Source: Pseudomonadota bacterium
GTDB taxonomy: Bacteria > Pseudomonadota > Gammaproteobacteria > Burkholderiales > Thiobacillaceae
Length of the DNA stretch: 64,000 nt
Direction of reading: 5' to 3'
Assembly: GCA_021836225.1 (NCBI GenBank)
Contig: JAKBJA010000133.1
Location: 124,001 to 188,000 of the forward strand
The number at the start of each line of letters is the position of its first letter. Position 1 is the stretch's first letter. The notes under the pieces are model-generated. The model was not told the origin of the DNA, ran no database searches, and saw only the letters and a program-made list of their open reading frames with translations. The position numbers were made by a program, and so were the translations under genes. Below, one piece after another: positions 44,268-53,429 of the stretch.

Positions 44268-46589
44268 TCAGAAGCGGCGCGTCAGGCTGAGTTCGAACAG
44301 GTGCGAACGGTAGCCGGCCGTGGTGCCGCCGCCGTAGCTGGACAGAGCGGCTTTCACGTCGAGGTACCAGTCGCGGTACAGGCCGAAGAAGCCTTCGGCC
44401 ACGACGTCGCCGCCGCTGCGGAAGCCCCCCATGGTGCTGTCCTTGTAGGGGCCGTAGCTGAAGGCCACGCTGACGCCGTCGTCGTCGCTGATCTTCCAGT
44501 AGGTGAAGGCGGTCAGCGCGTAGCGCTCGTAGCGGGAAGGGGCGTAGTAGCCGTTGCCGGGATCGTGGTCGAAGCCGAACCAGCGGCCGCTCACGCCGAG
44601 GTCCAGGTTCAGGCGCTGCGTGCGCAGGATGGCGCGGCGCGGCGCGAGCTCGGCTTCCCAGCGATCGTTGCCGTCGGAGAAGCTGTCATAGGCGAGGCGG
44701 CTGGCGACGGTGTAGCGCAGGTCGGGCGTCCAGGTCGCGTCGAGGGTGTTGGCACGGCGCTCGATGCCGAGCCTGGCGGCGCGGGGCGACACGGCAAACA
44801 GGTCCTGCCGGCGCGACAGGCGCAGGGCCAGTTCGTCCTTTGGCTGCATGTCGGCGCCGATCTCGTAGATGAAGTGGCTGTCGCCTTCGGCGCTGCCGCC
44901 GCCGATTTGCGCGTCGAGCGACAGCTTGGGCGAGGTACGGTGCTGCACGCCCAGCCAGGCGCGGTTGTAGCCAATGGATGTGCCGCCGTCCGGCTTGACG
45001 TAGACGCTGCCGGTTTTCGTGCGGATCGCCTGCCGGTCGCTGCCGCCGAACAGGCGCGTCTCGGGATTGATCACGTATTCGCCGCGCAGGCCGGCATGCC
45101 GGAGGGTGATGTCGTCGGAGGCCGTCTCGTAGCCAAGATCGAAGGTCGCACTGGAGCGCTGCGGCGTGTAAATGAAGCGCGTCAGATCGAGAATTTCCTT
45201 GCTGTCCGGGCGCAGCAGCGCGAGGTCGGCGAGGCTCGCCAGCGCCTCGCGCGGGCGGTGGGCGTAGTGCAGGGCGACCGTGCGGGTGTAGCCCAATTCG
45301 TAATCGTCGGGCAGCGTCGGCGCGAGTTCGCCGACGAGGGCGAGCGATGCCGTCGGCCGCTCGGCCCACGCCAGCACGCGCGCCTTCTGCTTGCGGTAGG
45401 CGACGTTGTCGCCGAATTTCTCACGATAGTCTTCCAGCAGTTCCATCGCACGCGCGTAGTCGCCCAACTCGGTGACGACGACGATGTATTCCATCCATGG
45501 CGCTGCGACGTTCGGCTGCTTGGCCAGATAGTCGCGATAGGCGCGTGCCGATTCGTCCAGCTGGCTGCGCCAGTACTGCACGCGGGCGATGCCGAGGCGG
45601 GCGCCGGGATCGTCCGGCGCAATTGCGAGGATGCGGCGGTCGCTGTCCAGCGCCGTGGCGTAGTCGCTGCGCCAGGACGCGATGTCGGCGCGGCTGCGCA
45701 GGTATTCGAGATTCTTCGGGTCGAGCGCCACGGCATGCTCGATGGCGTCCGCTGCGTCCCCGGCTTCCTTGTCGGTGGAATAGCTTTGCGCCAGCCGGTA
45801 GAACAGCGCCGGGTCCTGCGGATCGAGGCGGGTGGCTTCCTTGAGGGCGGCCGACGCGGCGGCGGGATGGTTGCCCAGCGCGTAGAGGTCGGCCATGCGC
45901 AGCCAGTATGCCTTGCTGGCGCCGAAGCGCTGGCGATACAGCGCGTCGTATTCCTGTACCGCCTGGGTGTTGCCGCGCTCGGCTTCCAGTTCCATGGTTT
46001 CCAGCATGGCGTCCTTGTCCTGCGGCCGCTGCTCCAGATAGGCGCGGTAGCGGGACGCGGCGGCGTCCTTCCTGCCGCTGTGCGAATAGGCACGGGCGAG
46101 GCCGAGCAGGGCATCGGCGTCCTGGGGCGAGGCCGCGAGGACGCGCTCGAAGCTGTCGGTCGCTACGGCGTAGTAACCGGTCCACAGGGCGATTTCGCCG
46201 CGCGCGCGCAGATAAGTCGGATTGCCGGGATCGAGTTCGACGGCTTGCGAGATGGCGGTCAGCGCGCTCGGCCCTTTCCGGATCGCGGCATACGCCTGCG
46301 ACAGCTTGTAAAGCAGGCGGGCGTCCATGGGCGCGTATTTCACCGCTTCGCGCAGGGCGTCGGCGGCGCCTTCGGGATTCTTCAGTTGCGTGGCGCGAAT
46401 GTCGGCGATGCGTTCCCACAGATTCGCCTGCGCCGGATTGGCTTCCAGCGCCCGCTGGTAGATTTTCTCGGCGTCGGCCCACTGGCCCTGCATCTCGGCA
46501 CGCAGGCCGTCGTCGGGGACGGGTTGCGCGGCAGCGGGCAGCGCTACCGCCGCGAGAAACGCCAGGGCAATGATCGAATGCCGCTTCAT
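44268..46589 (-). CDS. TPR-containing outer-membrane polysaccharide export protein (PgaA/BcsC-like)
   Basis: About 773 residues: a signal peptide (ends near PAAAQP), at least ten TPR-like helical repeats (about 25-480; e.g. WADAEKIYQRALEANPAQANLWERIADI and AVELDPGNPTYLRARGEIALWTGYYAVATDSF), then a roughly 280-residue beta-barrel with alternating aromatic strands ending in Phe (SLTRRF). This is the PgaA layout: periplasmic TPR scaffold plus outer-membrane porin for polysaccharide. The ATG at 46589 overlaps the glycosyltransferase stop (ATGA). It would pass the polymer out of the cell after deacetylation. Confidence 0.85.
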   Translation of the reverse strand: MKRHSIIALAFLAAVALPAAAQPVPDDGLRAEMQGQWADAEKIYQRALEANPAQANLWERIADIRATQLKNPEGAADALREAVKYAPMDARLLYKLSQAYAAIRKGPSALTAISQAVELDPGNPTYLRARGEIALWTGYYAVATDSFERVLAASPQDADALLGLARAYSHSGRKDAAASRYRAYLEQRPQDKDAMLETMELEAERGNTQAVQEYDALYRQRFGASKAYWLRMADLYALGNHPAAASAALKEATRLDPQDPALFYRLAQSYSTDKEAGDAADAIEHAVALDPKNLEYLRSRADIASWRSDYATALDSDRRILAIAPDDPGARLGIARVQYWRSQLDESARAYRDYLAKQPNVAAPWMEYIVVVTELGDYARAMELLEDYREKFGDNVAYRKQKARVLAWAERPTASLALVGELAPTLPDDYELGYTRTVALHYAHRPREALASLADLALLRPDSKEILDLTRFIYTPQRSSATFDLGYETASDDITLRHAGLRGEYVINPETRLFGGSDRQAIRTKTGSVYVKPDGGTSIGYNRAWLGVQHRTSPKLSLDAQIGGGSAEGDSHFIYEIGADMQPKDELALRLSRRQDLFAVSPRAARLGIERRANTLDATWTPDLRYTVASRLAYDSFSDGNDRWEAELAPRRAILRTQRLNLDLGVSGRWFGFDHDPGNGYYAPSRYERYALTAFTYWKISDDDGVSVAFSYGPYKDSTMGGFRSGGDVVAEGFFGLYRDWYLDVKAALSSYGGGTTAGYRSHLFELSLTRRF

Positions 46590-47977
46590 TTGCGCCACCG
46601 CCGGTTACGGAAGATCCAGAGGTCGGCGGCGAAGCGGCCGATGGTGACGAGGTCGAACAGCAGCACGGCATAACGCAGCGGCGCCACCAGCAGACCCTTG
46701 AAGAGATATTCCACGCGATGTCCCTTGGCCACCGTGACCAGGATGCTGGTGCCGACAGCCGTTTCTGCAATGAGCGTGATCGCCAGCGGTTCCCACAGCT
46801 GCAGCAGGATCATGATCAGGAGGGCGGTCGGAAACGCGATCTTCTCGAAGGCCGACATGAACAGCACCCAGCCGATCGGGCGGCCATATTTTTCCGTGTA
46901 GTCGGTGCCGAAGGGCTGGCGGTATTGCTCGCTGTGGACACGCTTGTCCGCGAGGCCCGCGGCCAGTTCGGCGGCTTCCTGTTTCTTTTTCCGATAGCGC
47001 TTGAGCGACTTGAAGGGACTGCGCATCAGTTCGTCGAAGTAGTAGCAGCTTTGCAGGAAGGACGACGACCACAGGTAGATCTGCCCCGGCACGCGGCCGA
47101 CTTCCGGCTCCTGCGAACGGGCGTAGACGTCGGTGAGCTGGATGTTGCGGTAGCCGTTGTCGTTCATCGCGAAGCCGATGAAGATGTCCTCGGAATTCGT
47201 GAGGTCGTCGCCCAGGATCGGCTCGTAGCGGTCGAACACCATCGTCTTCAGCACGTCCCGACGATACGCGACGGCGCAGCCCACCGGATTGAGAATGCCA
47301 CCAAAGAAGGTCATCTGGCCAAGGTACACGAATTTCTGCAGGAAGTAATACAGCACGTCGCGGTACATGTCGGTGATGCCGCGCTGCAGGTGGTGGAACC
47401 AGCCGACCCTGGGATAGATCGTGGCTTCGGGATGCGCATCGAGGAAGGTCTTGAGGGCATTCGTATCGAGCATGGCACGGCGGTCATGGTCGCGCAGCGG
47501 CAGCACGGTGCCGCAGGCGCTGGCGATGCCGGCGCCCTTGTAGAGCTCCTCGACCACGCGGTCGATGTAGTTGTCCGATTCCAGCACGGTGTCGCCGTCG
47601 AGTATGAACTGGACGTCGGAATCGAACTCGCGCGACTGGCGCTTGAGGGTCGGCGTCTTGCCGATCGAGTGCGCGCGCCGGATCGTGATCAGGTCCATGC
47701 CGTTCAGCGCGCAGAAGGTCTGGGCATATTCGACCGTGCGGTCGTGGCTGCCGTCGTCGACCAGGATGATGCGCGTGGGCTTGCGGGTCTGGCGCGCCAG
47801 CGCGGCCAGGCACAGCGGAATGTTGCTTTCCTCGTTGAAGGCAGGAATCACCACGTCGACGGTGGCATCGCGCCAGTCTTCCGCCGGATTGGGCAGCGTC
47901 TTGTCCGGCCCGTGGGCCACGCCGATGAGGCTCAGTATCGTGTTCGGGCTGAGGATGAAGTAGGGGGTAGTGGCCAT
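46586..47977 (-). CDS. Membrane GT2 polysaccharide synthase (PgaC-like)
   Basis: A 463-residue processive glycosyltransferase. Catalytic domain: VVIPAFNEESNIPLCL, ILVDDGSHD, FILDGDTVLE (the D-x-D), and NSEDIFIGFAMNDNG (E-D near the acceptor site); the Q-x-x-R-W motif of strongly processive enzymes is replaced by QSCYY. The C-terminal part (about 365-455) has three or four membrane segments. Uses a UDP- or other NDP-sugar; the sugar cannot be read from sequence. No N-terminal membrane segments as in PgaC are evident. Follows the epimerase after 11 bases. Confidence 0.85.
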   Translation of the reverse strand: MATTPYFILSPNTILSLIGVAHGPDKTLPNPAEDWRDATVDVVIPAFNEESNIPLCLAALARQTRKPTRIILVDDGSHDRTVEYAQTFCALNGMDLITIRRAHSIGKTPTLKRQSREFDSDVQFILDGDTVLESDNYIDRVVEELYKGAGIASACGTVLPLRDHDRRAMLDTNALKTFLDAHPEATIYPRVGWFHHLQRGITDMYRDVLYYFLQKFVYLGQMTFFGGILNPVGCAVAYRRDVLKTMVFDRYEPILGDDLTNSEDIFIGFAMNDNGYRNIQLTDVYARSQEPEVGRVPGQIYLWSSSFLQSCYYFDELMRSPFKSLKRYRKKKQEAAELAAGLADKRVHSEQYRQPFGTDYTEKYGRPIGWVLFMSAFEKIAFPTALLIMILLQLWEPLAITLIAETAVGTSILVTVAKGHRVEYLFKGLLVAPLRYAVLLFDLVTIGRFAADLWIFRNRRWRK

Positions 47978-47988
47978 GGGTGCTTATT

Positions 47989-48972
47989 CTAGGCGGCGCG
48001 CAAACGTTGCGCGCGTTGTCTTTCGATCAGATCGTTCAGGGTGTCGCTTAACTTCCACACGGGCTCGAAGCCGGTCAGGGCGCGCAACTTGTTGAGCACC
48101 GGGCGCCGGTGCGTGACGTCCTCGAACTCCTCGCCGTAGGCATCCTTGTAGGAAATGAACTGCATGGACGAGGCGCTGTGGGCGCTCTGCATGATCAGGC
48201 TGGCCAGGTCGCGAATGGAGATTTCCTGGTCGTTGCCGACGTTCACCACCTCGCCCCAGGCTTCCGGGCAGCCGGCGAGGCGGTCCAGTGCCACCACCGT
48301 GTCGCGCACATCGCAGAAGGAACGCGTCTGGTTGCCTTCGCCGTAGACGGTGAGCGGCTCGTTGTTGACCGCCTGTCTGACGAAACTGGGCACCACCATG
48401 CCGTAGTGGCCCACCTGGTTCGGTCCGATGGTGTTGAACAGCCGCGCGACTACGATATTCAGACCGTATTTTCGCGCATAGGAAAAGGCGAGGAACTCGT
48501 CCGCCAGCTTGGTCACGGCATAGGCCCAGCGCAGGCGGCCGGCGGACGGCAGCACGATGTAGTCGGTTTCCGCGAAGCTGCCGTTGGGATTGAAACCGTA
48601 GACCTCCGAGGTCGAGGCGATGATGACCTGCGGGTTCCAGCCGCCGTGGTGGATGGCGCGCAGGATGCGCTCGGTGCCGGTCATGTTGGTCGCCATCACG
48701 GCCACCGGGTCTTCCAGCACTTTTTTCACGCCGACGACCGCGGCCATATGGTAGATGCGGTCGGCCCAGGCGACGGCCTTGTCGAGGCCGTTCCAGTGCA
48801 GGATGTCCGCCTCGGCAAAGCGGAAGGCGGGATCGCCGCGGAAGGGATCGAGGTTCGCAAGGGAACCGGTGCTCAGGTTGTCCACCACATAGACCTGGTC
48901 GCCCAGCGCCAGATGGTGTTCCACCAGATGCGATCCGATGAACCCTGCGCCGCCCGTGATCAAAACATGCAT
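47989..48972 (-). CDS. NAD-dependent sugar epimerase/dehydratase (SDR)
   Basis: A 327-residue extended SDR enzyme that modifies an NDP-sugar: GGAGFIGSHL (NAD-binding), VYVVDNLSTG, IIASTSEVYG, then Y-A-V-T-K (the catalytic Tyr-x-x-x-Lys) and ARLFNTIGPNQVG. Resembles UDP-glucose/UDP-N-acetylglucosamine 4-epimerases or GDP-sugar dehydratases; probably supplies the precursor for the GT2 downstream. The ATG at 48972 has AGAGG about eight bases upstream; a GTG nine bases earlier is an alternative. First gene of the EPS operon. Confidence 0.88.
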   Translation of the reverse strand: MHVLITGGAGFIGSHLVEHHLALGDQVYVVDNLSTGSLANLDPFRGDPAFRFAEADILHWNGLDKAVAWADRIYHMAAVVGVKKVLEDPVAVMATNMTGTERILRAIHHGGWNPQVIIASTSEVYGFNPNGSFAETDYIVLPSAGRLRWAYAVTKLADEFLAFSYARKYGLNIVVARLFNTIGPNQVGHYGMVVPSFVRQAVNNEPLTVYGEGNQTRSFCDVRDTVVALDRLAGCPEAWGEVVNVGNDQEISIRDLASLIMQSAHSASSMQFISYKDAYGEEFEDVTHRRPVLNKLRALTGFEPVWKLSDTLNDLIERQRAQRLRAA

Positions 48973-49118
48973 ATCGTGCACCTCTCTGAATTTTCGCCAG
49001 CCCCTGCCGAACGATGAACAGGCCGGCTGGAGGTCGAAATTTAAGTTCCCGTAAAAACAATGAGTTGTTTTGTTGTTGTGAGGGCTTAGCCGATCATTGC
49101 CGCGCCTGTCCGGATAAC

Positions 49119-49135
49119 AGCAAGGAGCGTACCAA
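49119..49135 (-). promoter_or_regulatory. Sigma-54 promoter directed into the EPS operon (minus strand)
   Basis: On the minus strand the sequence reads TGGTACGCTCCTTGCT: -24 GG at 49133-49132 and -12 GC at 49121-49120 with exactly ten bases between. It differs from TGGCACGnnnnTTGCW at one position. The epimerase start is about 147 bases downstream. Confidence 0.7.
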
Positions 49136-49168
49136 TTTGGTGCCTATCCAATAACGGCAGATCACGGG

Positions 49169-49183
49169 GCACCTTTTGGGTGC
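49169..49183. promoter_or_regulatory. Candidate enhancer site for an RpoN activator (NtrC-like dyad)
   Basis: GCACC TTTTG GGTGC, a perfect five-base dyad with five-base spacer, matches the core of NtrC-type enhancer sites and lies between the two divergent sigma-54 promoters, about 140 bases upstream of the plus-strand -12 element. Confidence 0.4.
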
Positions 49184-49311
49184 GCTCCCGTCTTTCTGCA
49201 TGGCATCACCGGAAATTTTTGGCGCATGTTCTGGGCGGCATCCGGGCGTGTCATCTGCCCATCACCAATTTTTCCTATGGTTAATCAAGTCCCGACGTTT
49301 TTTCTCGTCGG

Positions 49312-49327
49312 TGGCACAGCCGTTGCT
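49312..49327 (+). promoter_or_regulatory. Sigma-54 promoter of the pgi/glycogen operon
   Basis: TGGCACAGCCGTTGCT: -24 GG at 49313-49314 and -12 GC at 49325-49326, spaced by ten bases. Only one position differs from TGGCACGnnnnTTGCW. The expected start lies near 49338, about 60 bases before pgi. Confidence 0.75.
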
Positions 49328-49397
49328 TGATGACAATCAAGCGGCATCCAACGCCGCACCCAGATGGCGCGGCACTATCCGGTAGGGGGAACACTGC

Positions 49398-51080
49398 ATG
49401 GTTTCGTCGGTATTCGCGAAAGAGCAACAGGACGGGATGCCCGGGCCCCTGCATCGCCCGGTATGCCGCCAGTTGAAGGCGCACCAGGCCGCGATGGCTG
49501 CGGTGCACATGCGCGACCTGTTCACGGCCGACCCGGCGCGCTTCGAGCGCTTTTCGCTGCAGGTGGGCGAACTGTTGCTGGATTATTCGAAGAACCGCAT
49601 CACCGACGAGACCATGAGCCTGCTGGTGCGGCTGGCCGAAGAGGCGGACGTGGCCGGCTGGCGTGAACGCATGTTCAGCGGCGACAGGATCAACAACACC
49701 GAAAACCGCGCAGTGCTGCACGTGGCCCTGCGCAATCGCAGCAACCATCCGGTGCGGGTCGACGGCGAGGACGTCATGCCCAGGGTGAACGCGGTGATCG
49801 AGCGCATGGGCGCGTTCGCCGAGCGGGTGCGGAGCGGCGAGTGGCGCGGCTACACCGGCGAGCGCATCACCGATGTCGTCAACATCGGCATCGGCGGCTC
49901 CGATCTCGGCCCGCAGATGGTCTACCAAGCGCTGAAACCTTACCGTCATCCGCGCCTGAAGGTGCATTTCATTTCCAACATCGATGGCGCGCACGTGAAG
50001 GAGGCGCTGGAGGCGCTGAATCCGGAAACGACGCTGTTCATCGTGTCGTCCAAGACCTTCACCACGCAGGAGACGATGACCAACGCGCACTATGCGCGCG
50101 CCTGGTTCCTGGCGCAGTCGCAGGCGGAGAAGCACATTGCAAGGCATTTCGTGGCGGTGTCGACCAATCGCGACGCGGTCGCCGCATTCGGCATCGACCC
50201 CGCCAACATGTTCGAATTCTGGGACTGGGTGGGCGGGCGCTATTCGCTGTGGTCGGCCATCGGGCTGTCGATCGTGCTGGCGGTGGGTGCGGAACGCTTC
50301 ATCGAGCTGCTGGAAGGCGCCCACGCCATGGACGAACATTTCCGCCATGCGCCGCTGGCTGCCAACATGCCGGTCATCCTGGCGCTGCTGGGCGTCTGGT
50401 ACAACAATTTCTTCGGCGCCGAGTCGCACGCGATCCTGCCGTATGACCATTACCTGCGCAGCCTACCGGCCTACCTCGAACAGGCCGACATGGAGTCGAA
50501 CGGAAAATCGGTCGACCGCGACGGCAACGTCGTCGACTATCCTACCGGCGCGATCGTCTGGGGCGCCACCGGCATCAACGGCCAGCATGCGTTCTACCAG
50601 TTGCTGCACCAGGGCACCAAGATCATCCCGGCCGACTTCATCGTGTCGGTCGAGCCGCACACCGACCTGCAGGCGCACCACGACATCCTGATCGCCAATT
50701 TCCTGGCGCAGACCGAGGCGCTGATGCGCGGCCGCACGCGCGAGGAAACGCAGCGTGAAATGGGTTCGGCGCAGAGCGGCCAGTTCGTCTCGCACAAGGT
50801 GTTCGACGGCAACCACCCCAGCAATGCGATCCTGCTGCAGAAACTGACCCCGCACGCGCTCGGCATGCTGATCGCGCTGTACGAGCACAAGATCTTCGTG
50901 GAGGGCGTGATCTGGAATCTCAATTCCTACGACCAGTGGGGCGTGGAACTCGGCAAGCAGCTCGCCAGTCGCATCCTTCCCGAACTGCATGCCGACGCAC
51001 CGGTGGGCGGCCATGATGCCTCGACCAACGCGCTGATCAATTACTATCGACGCATGAGTCATCCGCACACTGGCCTATAG
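49398..51080 (+). CDS. pgi: Glucose-6-phosphate isomerase
   Basis: Interconverts fructose 6-phosphate and glucose 6-phosphate, feeding glycogen synthesis. 560 residues: [49 protein letters not shown], and the C-terminal [20 protein letters not shown] and [10 protein letters not shown] with the conserved catalytic residues. First gene of pgi-glk-glgC-GH57-malQ-glgB-glgA-glgP, downstream of a sigma-54 promoter. Seven bases before glk. Confidence 0.97.
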   Translation: MVSSVFAKEQQDGMPGPLHRPVCRQLKAHQAAMAAVHMRDLFTADPARFERFSLQVGELLLDYSKNRITDETMSLLVRLAEEADVAGWRERMFSGDRINNTENRAVLHVALRNRSNHPVRVDGEDVMPRVNAVIERMGAFAERVRSGEWRGYTGERITDVVNIGIGGSDLGPQMVYQALKPYRHPRLKVHFISNIDGAHVKEALEALNPETTLFIVSSKTFTTQETMTNAHYARAWFLAQSQAEKHIARHFVAVSTNRDAVAAFGIDPANMFEFWDWVGGRYSLWSAIGLSIVLAVGAERFIELLEGAHAMDEHFRHAPLAANMPVILALLGVWYNNFFGAESHAILPYDHYLRSLPAYLEQADMESNGKSVDRDGNVVDYPTGAIVWGATGINGQHAFYQLLHQGTKIIPADFIVSVEPHTDLQAHHDILIANFLAQTEALMRGRTREETQREMGSAQSGQFVSHKVFDGNHPSNAILLQKLTPHALGMLIALYEHKIFVEGVIWNLNSYDQWGVELGKQLASRILPELHADAPVGGHDASTNALINYYRRMSHPHTGL

Positions 51081-51087
51081 TTTAAAA

Positions 51088-52113
51088 ATGGAGTTGATCG
51101 CAGGCGACATCGGGGGAACCAAAAGCTGGCTGGCCTGGGTGGCCGGCATGCCGGACGGGGCGCAGCAACTGCGTTTCGAGCATGTCTATCCGAGTGCCGA
51201 TTTTGCAACCGCGGACGACCTGATCCGCCGTTTCATCGCCGACGCGCAGCAGGCAGCCGTGCCGGATCGCCTGCTGCTGGCGCTGCCGGGCGCCTTGCAT
51301 GCGCAACACACCACGCTCACCAATCTGGACTGGACGCTGGATGCGGCCGCCATGCGGGCCACGCTCGGCATGGCCAGCGTGCGCTTCATCAACGATTTCC
51401 AGGCTGCTGCTGCGGGTGTGGCGACGCTGACACCCGCCGATGTGGTCGCGCTCAATTCCCGGCCGGCCGAGCAGGACGGCGTGCGCGCCATCACCGGCGC
51501 GGGAACGGGGCTGGGGCTCGCGTTCATGCTGGCTGACCCCGGTGGGGGCTACCGGAGTTTTGCCACCGAGGGCGGGCATGTCGACTTCGCGCCGGCCAAC
51601 GCCATGCAGGCGCGCCTGCTGGAAAAACTGCGCGCAGAATACGGTCATGTGTCGTGGGAGCGCGTGGTGTCGGGCTCGGCGATGAATGACCTGTATCGCT
51701 TCTGCTGTGTCGAGCACGCCCGCCCGCTGCCGGAAGCGACGCTGGATGGCGCCGCCCTGGTTGCACGTGCCGGGTCGGGCGATGCGGCCGCCGCGGCTGC
51801 GCTGGATCTTTTCATCGATCTGTATGGCGCGTGGGTGGGCAATGTCGCGCTGCTGTACCAGCCGCGCGGCGGGCTGTATATCGCAGGGGGCGTGGCAGGG
51901 CATATGCTGACGCGGATGCAGTCGCCGCGCTTCATGGCCGCCGCCACCGACAAGGGCCGGATGCGCGGCGTGGTCGAGCGCACCCCGATCTTTCTGGTCA
52001 CCTGCAGCCGGCTGGGCGTGCAGGGCGCGATTGCGAGCGCGTTGGCCCAGCCACACCCCGTATCACCGCATCACATCAATTCCAATACAGAAGCAATCAG
52101 GAGTGGGACATGA
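51088..52113 (+). CDS. glk: Glucokinase
   Basis: ATP-dependent phosphorylation of glucose. 341 residues, bacterial Glk fold: [14 protein letters not shown] (phosphate loop), [23 protein letters not shown] (the E-x-G/ T-G-L-G segment), and the [17 protein letters not shown] motif with the catalytic acidic residue; [11 protein letters not shown] near the C-terminus. Probably reuses glucose released from glycogen/maltodextrins. The 3' end overlaps glgC by four bases. Confidence 0.94.
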   Translation: MELIAGDIGGTKSWLAWVAGMPDGAQQLRFEHVYPSADFATADDLIRRFIADAQQAAVPDRLLLALPGALHAQHTTLTNLDWTLDAAAMRATLGMASVRFINDFQAAAAGVATLTPADVVALNSRPAEQDGVRAITGAGTGLGLAFMLADPGGGYRSFATEGGHVDFAPANAMQARLLEKLRAEYGHVSWERVVSGSAMNDLYRFCCVEHARPLPEATLDGAALVARAGSGDAAAAAALDLFIDLYGAWVGNVALLYQPRGGLYIAGGVAGHMLTRMQSPRFMAAATDKGRMRGVVERTPIFLVTCSRLGVQGAIASALAQPHPVSPHHINSNTEAIRSGT

Positions 52114-53429
52114 CGATTTCGAAGGAAGAACAGGAACGGCTCTATCGCTATTACACCGAACCGAAGATGGTGACCGACCTCACGCGCAAGACGCTGGCGC
52201 TGGTGCTGGCGGGGGGCGAGGGTTCGCGGCTGAAGGACCTGACGGCCTGGCGCGCCAAGCCGGCGGTGCCCATCGGCGGCAAGTACCGCATCATCGATTT
52301 TCCCTTGTCCAACTGCGTCAATTCCGGCATTCGCCGCATCGGCGTGCTGACCCAATACAAATCCCATTCGCTGATCCGCCACCTGCAGCGCGCCTGGGGC
52401 TTCATGCGCGCCGAGATCGGCGAGTTCGTGGAAATCCTGCCGGCGCAGCAGCGCACGGACAAGAAGGAGTGGTACCAGGGTACGGCCGACGCGCTGTTCC
52501 AGAACATCGACATCATGCAGCGCCACCACCCGGAATACGTGCTGGTGCTCGGCGGCGATCACGTCTACACCATGGACTATTCGGAGATGCTGCTGCACCA
52601 CGTGCAGACCGGCGCCGATTTCACCGTCGGCAGTATCGAGGTGCCGGCGGCCGAGGCGAGCGCGTTCGGCGTGATGTCGGTGGACGAGGACATGCGCATC
52701 ACGCGCTTCGCCGAAAAACCGCAGAACCCCGACTGCATTCCCGGCAAACCCGGGACCGCGCTGGTGTCGATGGGGATTTACATTTTCTCCAAGGATTTCC
52801 TCTACAAGACGCTGATCGAGGATGCGGGCAAGTCGCAGTCCTCGCATGATTTCGGCAAGGACATCATTCCCGCCAACATCGCCGAGGCGCGCGCAATGGC
52901 CTTCCCGTTCCGCAACAATGAAGGCAGGCCTGCCTACTGGCGCGATGTGGGGACGCTGTTTTCCTACTGGCAGACCAACATGGAGCTATGCTCGGTGGAG
53001 CCCGAGCTCAACCTGTACAACCGCGACTGGCCGATCTGGACCTACCAGCCGCAATACCCTCCCGCGAAATTCATTTTCGACGACGAGGGACGGCGCGGCG
53101 AGGCGATCGATTCGCTGATCGCCGGCGGCTGCATCCTGTCCGGCGCGCGGGTCAAGCGCTCGGTGCTGTTCTTCGCGACCACGGTGGAGAGCTACAGCCT
53201 CGTGAAGGACAGCGTGGTCCTGCCCAAGGTCAGCATCGGCAGGAATTGCCGCATCTCGCGGACCATCATCGACAAGGGCTGCGTCATTCCGGACGGCACG
53301 GTCATCGGCGAAGACCCGGTCGAGGATGCCAAGCGTTTTCACGTCACCCCCGAAGGCATCGTGCTGGTGACCCCGGCCATGCTCGGCCAGAACCTGTATT
53401 CGAGGATGCACAACGACTATGACGGCTAA
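52110..53429 (+). CDS. glgC: Glucose-1-phosphate adenylyltransferase
   Basis: Makes ADP-glucose, the committed step of glycogen synthesis. 439 residues: [45 protein letters not shown] (PPi-binding and activator region), [36 protein letters not shown] and a left-handed beta-helix C-terminal domain. Start at 52110 overlaps the glk stop region. The allosteric arginine/lysine residues of the N-terminus look intact. Confidence 0.96.
   Translation: MTISKEEQERLYRYYTEPKMVTDLTRKTLALVLAGGEGSRLKDLTAWRAKPAVPIGGKYRIIDFPLSNCVNSGIRRIGVLTQYKSHSLIRHLQRAWGFMRAEIGEFVEILPAQQRTDKKEWYQGTADALFQNIDIMQRHHPEYVLVLGGDHVYTMDYSEMLLHHVQTGADFTVGSIEVPAAEASAFGVMSVDEDMRITRFAEKPQNPDCIPGKPGTALVSMGIYIFSKDFLYKTLIEDAGKSQSSHDFGKDIIPANIAEARAMAFPFRNNEGRPAYWRDVGTLFSYWQTNMELCSVEPELNLYNRDWPIWTYQPQYPPAKFIFDDEGRRGEAIDSLIAGGCILSGARVKRSVLFFATTVESYSLVKDSVVLPKVSIGRNCRISRTIIDKGCVIPDGTVIGEDPVEDAKRFHVTPEGIVLVTPAMLGQNLYSRMHNDYDG

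Noticed and set aside
44301..46673. A 790-codon frame opposite the TPR outer-membrane gene
   Set aside because: Shadow frame; the minus-strand protein has a signal peptide, TPRs and a barrel ending in Phe.
49129..49143. GTACC-N5-GGTGC as a second NtrC-like site
   Set aside because: It overlaps the -24 element of the minus-strand sigma-54 promoter, so the match is not independent evidence.
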